A stretch of 18,626 nucleotides of DNA, from the NCBI GenBank assembly GCA_002395905.1, contig DGVK01000125.1, positions 1 through 18,626 of the forward strand, given 5' to 3'. The translations under genes and the position numbers were made by a program. The notes beneath the pieces are model-generated. The model saw nothing but the letters and a program-made list of their open reading frames with translations, made no database searches and was not told the DNA's origin. Shown piece by piece: positions 13,565 through 18,626 of the stretch; within the stretch, counting starts at the first letter, position 1, and every line of letters starts with the position of its first letter. The DNA is from Verrucomicrobia bacterium UBA4286. Lineage in GTDB: Bacteria; Verrucomicrobiota; Kiritimatiellia; RFP12; UBA1067.

Positions 13565-16500
13565 TCAATTCTTCAGCGGTACGCGCACCCAGGCGCGCGG
13601 CTGGAGCGTTCCGCTTGCTTTTTCGTCGCCCAGGTCAAGTTCATACTTCTGCGCCTCCTTCGACCAGTTGCAGAGGATTGCAGCCTTGCGTCCGTCGGGC
13701 GCGCGCCATACAGAATGCAGAACTGTCGGGACGGCCGGCTGACGGACCACCTTCGCGTTCTTCTCGGTAGTGTATATTCCGCGAACAAACAGCTCGACGG
13801 GCTGCTTTGCACACGAAAGAATGCCGGGAGAGCACATCGTCCCGTCGTAGAGGCAGTCGCGGTTCGCATAGTAGAATTTGGCCGTATCCATCGTGAACGC
13901 CAAATCCGCAGCATAGCGCGGGTTGTCGAAATGCTCCATCCTCAACGAATGAACCATGGGTTGAATCCCGCTTGCCACGCCGCGCGCGAATTCAAGCGCG
14001 TATTGGTCGGGATAAAGCGTCTCCCACGCCTTCTCGTTCTTCCACCTGAGTTCGTCCGGCCATTTCGGATCCCACGGCGGGATGCCGCCGATTATCGCAT
14101 AGCAGCCGTAAAGCGTGATGGCCCCGTGATACACCGCCTGGAAAGCGGGCACGACCTCTGCATCCGGCATTGCAGGCACGCCGAAATGCTCGCTATCATG
14201 ATACAGTACGATTGCGGAGTCGACAACATCCAGATACGCCTCGGGCGTATATTCCGTCGAAATAGGCAGCCCCGGATTTTCTTCCTTGATCGACTTCAAG
14301 AACTTGCGGTAGCCGTCCGTCATGGCCGTTCCTCCGCCAAGGGGATGCGGATGGGCGGGATTCCAGCAGTCGCAGACAACCGTCCGCCAGCCGCCTATCT
14401 GGTCGAGATACACGCCCGAAAGTCCGCACTCGCGCAACTTGCGCACGAGTCCGCGCATGTGGGTTTGAAAGTTCTCCGCCGAGCCGCACATGGTGGCAAG
14501 CCCGCTGGGGACGAATTTGTTGTACTGCCGGCTCGGTATTTTACCGGTCGCATCCATCACGGCCTCTTGCGCTCCGCACTCTTTCCACTTCGGGTGCACG
14601 ACATCCCAGCTGATGCCGTTCATATACGGCTGCACGAAGATACCTTTGCCGGTCAGTCTTTGCACAGTGGAGACAAACTTATCCTCGCCCTCGCGCGGCG
14701 GCCAGAAGAATGGATATCCTGCGTCGTAGGGGATTGCATGCCACCAGTACCAGTCGAGCGCCACGGGCAGTCCCGTCAACTCTTGGAAACGCTCCGCCGG
14801 GAGCGCTACTTCATCTGAAAGGCCTCGGTTCCAGAACCATATGGCGATGTCGCGCAACCGGCCCTTCGGGCGCGCGAACGCCGCTTTCGCCCACGGCTGC
14901 TCCAGCGCCCAGCGGCGGTATATCTCCGCAGCTTCGAACCAGCCTCCTTTGAAGGCGCGTATAGTTCCGCCAAACGGCATTTTCCCGGAAACCAGGTTGT
15001 CGCCTGTCAGCGGAGCCGTATACTGGAACATCATCGTCACGGTCTGCGGTTTCTTGCCGTTGCGCGTGATGGAACTGTTCGGACGCAGACGCGCGTCTCC
15101 GCGCTGATCCATGTACCAGGAAGTCCCTTCGCCGTTCATTGCGGCCATGAAGTGTATGCCGTGCATGCCCTGGCCGACAATCTTGGCGCCGCTCTTGACA
15201 TTCTTCCAGTCCGGACGACGAATCTGCCCGCAGTCGCAGGGATGGAATATCTCCGTCGAGTCCGTACGGGGAACTGTCACCATCGGGAACACTATCTGAT
15301 GAATTCCAAGACCTGAATCATTGCCCGCATATTCAAGGGTATATTCCCAGCCGTCTTTTTCCGGCGTGGGCGCAAACTCTGCCGTCACGGTGAAATCGTC
15401 TCCGCAAAGCCTATGACCTCTCCACACGAGCCGTGTTCTACCGTCAGATTCATCAATACTGAACGATTTCATTTCCGAAGATGAAATCTTGCGCTCGACG
15501 CCATTCTTGACGGACTGGCGTAAGATGAACTCAAAACCGATCTCCGGCAGTTTCGGCGCATCGCAATCGTTTCTCAGCCGTTCGAGCGCGATCTGGACCG
15601 CGCAGGGGGTTTCCCGGCCCGTCCAGTCCTGAGACTGAACCCACTCGTCCGCCGCGAAAAGGCGCAGCGCCGCCTCTTCGTACGATACGTGCCCCAGTTC
15701 CTCAATGAGCCGGATGCCGCGATCGATGAGCTTCTTGTTTGAAATGGAAACCCAGCTCATCCAGTTGCCCGCGACGCGGCCCGACGCCGCCATCGTGCCT
15801 GTCGAAAGAGTGTTGAACGTGAGCTTTACTGCAAGGTGCTTCCATATTTCAAGCGGAGACGCATCGACCGGCGCAACAGTGAAAAGACGGGTCTGGCCGA
15901 ACTTTGAGGCACACTCCCGCGCAGCAGCCTCGAACTTCGCATCCGGCTTGCCAGCGCGGACGACAATCGCCGCCGATTCGCAATTAGAGTAACGCTCCGG
16001 CGCATCCTCGTTGCCGATAAGATACTTCATCAGGAATCTGCGGCCAATCGGCGGCGGCGCCTTTACCTTCGGCATTCCCTCTGCGGCATAGTCATCAGCA
16101 GTCCATTCAAGGCAGCGCACATCACGATGCAGAAGAGCATCCCAGCATTCGGGTGTTGTATAAAGCGGATTCTTGACGAACGCCCAGGACTGCGCAAGGC
16201 CTCGCTCGTCAACCGAGCGGAAAGGCGGCAGCATGAAAGTAGGGGAGCGCTCGGTCGTATCGGTAAACAGGTCGAGCATGCAGTCGTCCGCAAAATATGT
16301 CACGCGGCCCTTGCGGGAATAGAGCGATTTCTCGAAGTCGATTGCATCAACGATATCCCTTCGCGCCTCTGGTGACTCAAGTATAGCAAGTAGATTTTCG
16401 AATGAGAATGTCGGGTCTTGCGAAGATTCCTTGGCAAAACGGGGCAGTACACGGCAGAGCGCCGCTTCAAGTGCGCAGCTTGCGAGCAACTGCTCGGATG

Positions 16501-17302
16501 TCGTCGCCTGCATGCGTGTGGAGCCTGCAAGCGACATGGAACCGCAGTAGAGGTCGATCACCGTCACTTTCGGATTGTCGATCGCCTCGCGGCTGCGGTC
16601 GAGATGCGCGCGAAGGATATCCGCCGGATTGTTGAAGACGAGATAGCATTTCGCCCCGTGCGATGCTGCGTAGCGGAGTGTGCCGAGGACGGACGAGGTC
16701 TCGCCGCCTTCGGTGATCGCGACGAATGTGTCGCCCTCGCCGACGTTGAGCGCGGCGGCCTGGCGCTCCCCGCCAGGCATCGAATCTTCAAAACTCTCTA
16801 CCGACTTGATGAGCGCGAAGTCGCCACCCGTCATGATGGACGCCGAGCGGTCGGCGAGCTTTAGTTCTTCGGGCGTGAGCTCCGCAGCGCGGCGGTGGAA
16901 GAAGTCGCGCCACATCGACTCCAGAAGGATCGAGAGACGGCCTGTCGCGCCGCAGCCGGAGAAGATGATGCGGCCCTTCGGCGCTGTTACCGAGCGGACC
17001 ATGTCGGAAACGAGATTTTCAAACTGCTGCGAGGCGAAGACATGGCGCATCGTGATAGGAATCTGGCGGTCGCCGCGCTGGAGGCACTGCACGCCCGCGA
17101 GCGTGGAGCGCTTGAAATCTTCTTCGAGCGTCGCGGTTATGGGGTTCGACTGCTCGGTGGGCAGGAATCCGAGATGGAACTGCTTTTCGTTGTCGATGAA
17201 GTCGCGCGCCTTGGCCTTGACCGCGTCCGAACACTCGAACGCACCGGCCGCAGCTGAAAGTGCCGCGCAAGCAATGGTCATAACTGCGATTGATCTCCTC
17301 AT
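13565..17302 (-). CDS. Exported fusion of MurQ/GCKR-like double SIS region and DUF6259-like glycosidase
   Basis: A 1245-residue protein. Residues 1-21 are a signal peptide. Residues about 40-580 match the MurQ/GCKR group: FLPTEQSNPIT (46-56), first SIS loop IIFSGCGATGRLSILLES (112-129), IMTGGDFALIKSVESFEDS (156-174), a second SIS-like unit with TTERSPTF (349-356, Glu351 aligning with the MurQ catalytic Glu), and the C-terminal helix block KLTFNTLSTGTM...ISNKKLIDRGIRLI (493-533). Residues about 610-1245 resemble DUF6259 glycosidases: beta domain, a barrel with LPVALDWYWWHAIPYDAG (845-862), candidate acids Asp967 (VYLDQIGG) and Glu1017 (ISTEYTPE), and a C-terminal beta domain. MurQ cleaves the lactyl ether of MurNAc-6-phosphate and GCKR is a sugar-phosphate-sensing regulator; both are cytosolic, so export is unusual. 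It is the first operon gene. Ribosome sites are poorly spaced (AAGGAG 14 bases, GGAG 2 bases upstream). Confidence 0.8.
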   Translation of the reverse strand: MRRSIAVMTIACAALSAAAGAFECSDAVKAKARDFIDNEKQFHLGFLPTEQSNPITATLEEDFKRSTLAGVQCLQRGDRQIPITMRHVFASQQFENLVSDMVRSVTAPKGRIIFSGCGATGRLSILLESMWRDFFHRRAAELTPEELKLADRSASIMTGGDFALIKSVESFEDSMPGGERQAAALNVGEGDTFVAITEGGETSSVLGTLRYAASHGAKCYLVFNNPADILRAHLDRSREAIDNPKVTVIDLYCGSMSLAGSTRMQATTSEQLLASCALEAALCRVLPRFAKESSQDPTFSFENLLAILESPEARRDIVDAIDFEKSLYSRKGRVTYFADDCMLDLFTDTTERSPTFMLPPFRSVDERGLAQSWAFVKNPLYTTPECWDALLHRDVRCLEWTADDYAAEGMPKVKAPPPIGRRFLMKYLIGNEDAPERYSNCESAAIVVRAGKPDAKFEAAARECASKFGQTRLFTVAPVDASPLEIWKHLAVKLTFNTLSTGTMAASGRVAGNWMSWVSISNKKLIDRGIRLIEELGHVSYEEAALRLFAADEWVQSQDWTGRETPCAVQIALERLRNDCDAPKLPEIGFEFILRQSVKNGVERKISSSEMKSFSIDESDGRTRLVWRGHRLCGDDFTVTAEFAPTPEKDGWEYTLEYAGNDSGLGIHQIVFPMVTVPRTDSTEIFHPCDCGQIRRPDWKNVKSGAKIVGQGMHGIHFMAAMNGEGTSWYMDQRGDARLRPNSSITRNGKKPQTVTMMFQYTAPLTGDNLVSGKMPFGGTIRAFKGGWFEAAEIYRRWALEQPWAKAAFARPKGRLRDIAIWFWNRGLSDEVALPAERFQELTGLPVALDWYWWHAIPYDAGYPFFWPPREGEDKFVSTVQRLTGKGIFVQPYMNGISWDVVHPKWKECGAQEAVMDATGKIPSRQYNKFVPSGLATMCGSAENFQTHMRGLVRKLRECGLSGVYLDQIGGWRTVVCDCWNPAHPHPLGGGTAMTDGYRKFLKSIKEENPGLPISTEYTPEAYLDVVDSAIVLYHDSEHFGVPAMPDAEVVPAFQAVYHGAITLYGCYAIIGGIPPWDPKWPDELRWKNEKAWETLYPDQYALEFARGVASGIQPMVHSLRMEHFDNPRYAADLAFTMDTAKFYYANRDCLYDGTMCSPGILSCAKQPVELFVRGIYTTEKNAKVVRQPAVPTVLHSVWRAPDGRKAAILCNWSKEAQKYELDLGDEKASGTLQPRAWVRVPLKN

Positions 17303-17326
17303 GGCTCCGGTTTACACTCCTTGACA

Positions 17327-17359
17327 GTTTTCGTTTGGTGGTTTTCGAGCGGTATTATA
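17327..17359 (-). promoter_or_regulatory. Putative operon promoter -10 box with GTTTTCG direct repeats
   Basis: On the minus strand TATAAT (17359-17354) would start transcription near 17347, giving a leader of about 45 bases. No good -35 box sits at 16-18 bases, as expected of an activator-dependent promoter. Two copies of CGAAAAC (17347-17341 and 17333-17327), 14 bases apart start to start, lie at and just after the expected start. They are candidate sites for the divergently encoded XylR-like regulator or another repressor. Inference from pattern only. Confidence 0.4.
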
Positions 17360-17379
17360 TCAAATCCCCGCTGGCCATA

Positions 17380-17408
17380 TTGTCATACAAACGCAGAAAT
17401 AGTATAAT
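17380..17408 (+). promoter_or_regulatory. Strong sigma70-like promoter of the XylR-like gene, probably leaderless
   Basis: TTGTCA (17380-17385, five of six matches), a 17-base spacer and a perfect TATAAT (17403-17408) end only 9 bases before the ATG at 17418. Transcription should start at or within about three bases of the start codon. No ribosome-binding sequence is present in the few bases between, which fits a leaderless mRNA. Confidence 0.6.
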
Positions 17409-17417
17409 ATCAGCGCA

Positions 17418-18575
17418 ATGGAAAATCAGCCGAAGATATTCGTGTTCCTGCCGACGGCGACGATTCTGCACCGGGAGATGCTGGAGGGCATTCTGTCGTA
17501 TGCACATCAGAACGGGCCGTGGCACTTCCATCTGGAACTGGAGGACTTCAACCGCCAGCCGCTGAACCGCATACGCTATTGGGGGTGTACGGGGATCATC
17601 GCGCTTGTGAGGTCCCACAAAGAGGCGCGCCGCCTTTACAGAACGGGTCTGCCGACAGTGTTCATCGGCGCCTCTACCAATCTGAGCAAGCCGGGAGAGG
17701 ATGTTGCAGTCGCCGCAGTACAGCGCGACGAGGAGGCCGTAGGCAGAGCCGCCGCCGAATACTACATCAAGCGCAAGTACCGCTCGTTCGCGTATGTCGG
17801 CACTTCGGAGCAGACTCCCTGGTCGAGGCGCAGGCAGATCGGATTCGCGCAGAGGGTGAAAGAGGAAGGATACGAGTGCAATGTCTTTCCCAGACTGGGC
17901 GGACAAAAGCCTGAGGACTATGCAAGCGAGTCCAAGCGGCTCTGCAGCTGGCTTGCGGCCCTGCCGCATCCTACGGGCGTATTCGTCGTCCATGACCGCC
18001 GGGCGCAGCAGATCCTCTCCTGCGCGCTTGAGGCCCGGCTTTCCGTCCCTCACGACATCGCGATTCTCGGCGTGGACGACGACCAGCTCCTTTGCACAAC
18101 ATCGTCGCCGACAATATCGTCGATCTCGCTCAACGGACACGGAACTGGTGTGATTGCGGCAGAACTGCTGCACAAACTGATGCGCGGCGAACCGTGCGAG
18201 AGAATCGTAAATCCGGTCAGGCCGGAAGTGACGACGCGCGAATCCACGGAAGTGTCGGCCGTTCAGGATCCCATTCTTTCGCGCGCGCTCGCCTTGATTG
18301 AAAAGGAATATGCAGAGGCATTCGACCTCGACGACTTCTGCAGGCGGCTCAACTGTTCCAAACGCACGCTTGAACTGAAGGCGAAGCGCATCCTCGGCAC
18401 CACGATATCACGGCATCTCATGCATGTGAGACTGTCGGCGGCAAAACGGCTTCTGGCCTCGACGCCGCTGCCTGTCGCGGAGATTGCTGCGCAGACGGGA
18501 TTCTGCTCGCCATCGCATCTAGGCGCAAGGCTTCTCGCCGCGACAGGCCACACGGCAAAGCACTACCGCCCGTAG
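17418..18575 (+). CDS. XylR-like transcription regulator: periplasmic-binding-protein domain plus AraC helix-turn-helix
   Basis: A 385-residue cytoplasmic regulator. Residues about 5-270 form a LacI/GalR-type sugar-binding domain without its own N-terminal HTH: GCTGIIALV (56-64), YIKRKYRSFAYVG (116-128), IAILGVDDDQLLCTTSSPTI (214-233, the typical 'GVDND...P.ISSI' block) and SSISLNGHGTGVIAAELL (234-251). Residues about 281-385 hold two AraC-type helix-turn-helix motifs, with LDDFCRRLNCSKRTLELKAK and VAEIAAQTGFCSPSHLGARL. This is the domain order of E. coli XylR, which binds sugar and activates catabolic operons. It is divergent from the operon at 17302 and is its likely regulator; the effector is probably a sugar but is unknown. 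It appears intact and is probably translated from a leaderless message. Confidence 0.92.
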   Translation: MENQPKIFVFLPTATILHREMLEGILSYAHQNGPWHFHLELEDFNRQPLNRIRYWGCTGIIALVRSHKEARRLYRTGLPTVFIGASTNLSKPGEDVAVAAVQRDEEAVGRAAAEYYIKRKYRSFAYVGTSEQTPWSRRRQIGFAQRVKEEGYECNVFPRLGGQKPEDYASESKRLCSWLAALPHPTGVFVVHDRRAQQILSCALEARLSVPHDIAILGVDDDQLLCTTSSPTISSISLNGHGTGVIAAELLHKLMRGEPCERIVNPVRPEVTTRESTEVSAVQDPILSRALALIEKEYAEAFDLDDFCRRLNCSKRTLELKAKRILGTTISRHLMHVRLSAAKRLLASTPLPVAEIAAQTGFCSPSHLGARLLAATGHTAKHYRP

Positions 18576-18626
18576 GCAGGGGCGCGCGACGGATTTTCCG
18601 CCGCGGCGGCGTCAGCGGCCGAGGTA
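18576..18626. other. Right-edge sequence, no feature recognised
   Basis: The 51 GC-rich bases after the regulator stop hold no clear hairpin with a T-run and no recognisable start of another gene. A minus-strand gene entering from the right could end here, but the visible codons are too few to support a call. Confidence 0.5.

Noticed and set aside
13334..14818. 494-residue plus-strand frame
   Set aside because: Antisense to the 3' part of the SIS-glycosidase gene and to the small secreted protein gene; no domain and no ribosome site.

Overview
The window looks like a chromosomal segment from a polysaccharide- or glycoprotein-degrading member of the PVC superphylum (Kiritimatiellota or Lentisphaerota type, possibly gut-associated). 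This is an inference. It rests on the mix of gene families: a XylR-type regulator with a periplasmic-binding-protein domain plus AraC helix-turn-helix, many exported enzymes (Sec and Tat signals), an MBOAT/AlgJ acetylation pair, a SUMF1-domain protein, a secreted Gfo/Idh oxidoreductase, a DUF6259-like glycosidase, and high GC with long open antisense frames. No rRNA, tRNA, CRISPR array or complete insertion sequence was seen.

Layout. From 17302 down to the left edge, almost everything is on the minus strand in one closely packed run with gaps of 9 to 64 bases or 4-base overlaps, so it is probably one operon. In transcription order it holds: a 1245-residue exported fusion of a MurQ/GCKR-like double SIS region with a DUF6259-like glycosidase (13565-17302); a small secreted unknown (13153-13500); a SUMF1/FGE-fold protein (11696-13111); MBOAT acyltransferase (10259-11659); AlgJ/AlgX-like partner (9089-10249); Tat metallophosphoesterase A (7521-9047); secreted Gfo/Idh/MocA oxidoreductase (6020-7465); a 27-codon remnant (5910-5993); HGSNAT/DUF5009-like acetyltransferase (4791-5897); Tat metallophosphoesterase B (3250-4749); a broken gene split by a toxin-antitoxin module (fragments near 3191-3253 and 2240-2425); and a C10 (streptopain-family) cysteine protease that runs off the left edge (1-2243). 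A XylR-like regulator (17418-18575) is transcribed divergently from a 115-base intergenic region with recognisable promoters on both strands, and probably controls the operon.

The plus-strand module at 2421-3190 is a RelB/DinJ-type antitoxin followed by a PIN-domain toxin with a 4-base overlap, its own near-consensus promoter and a relO-like palindrome. It sits inside what appears to have been an operon gene.

How the genes may work together (inference): the set suggests sensing of a sugar by the XylR-like protein and extracytoplasmic processing of an amino-sugar-containing or phosphorylated glycan. The glycosidase and SIS fusion, two phosphoesterases and an oxidoreductase would act outside the cytoplasm. 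Two membrane acetylation systems would modify glucosamine ends or hydroxyls, and the C10 protease could attack the peptide part of a glycoprotein. The strongest novelty candidates are the exported SIS-glycosidase fusion, the AlgJ homologue with an altered catalytic motif, in-frame repeat insertions in metallophosphoesterase B, and the toxin-antitoxin module inserted in the operon.
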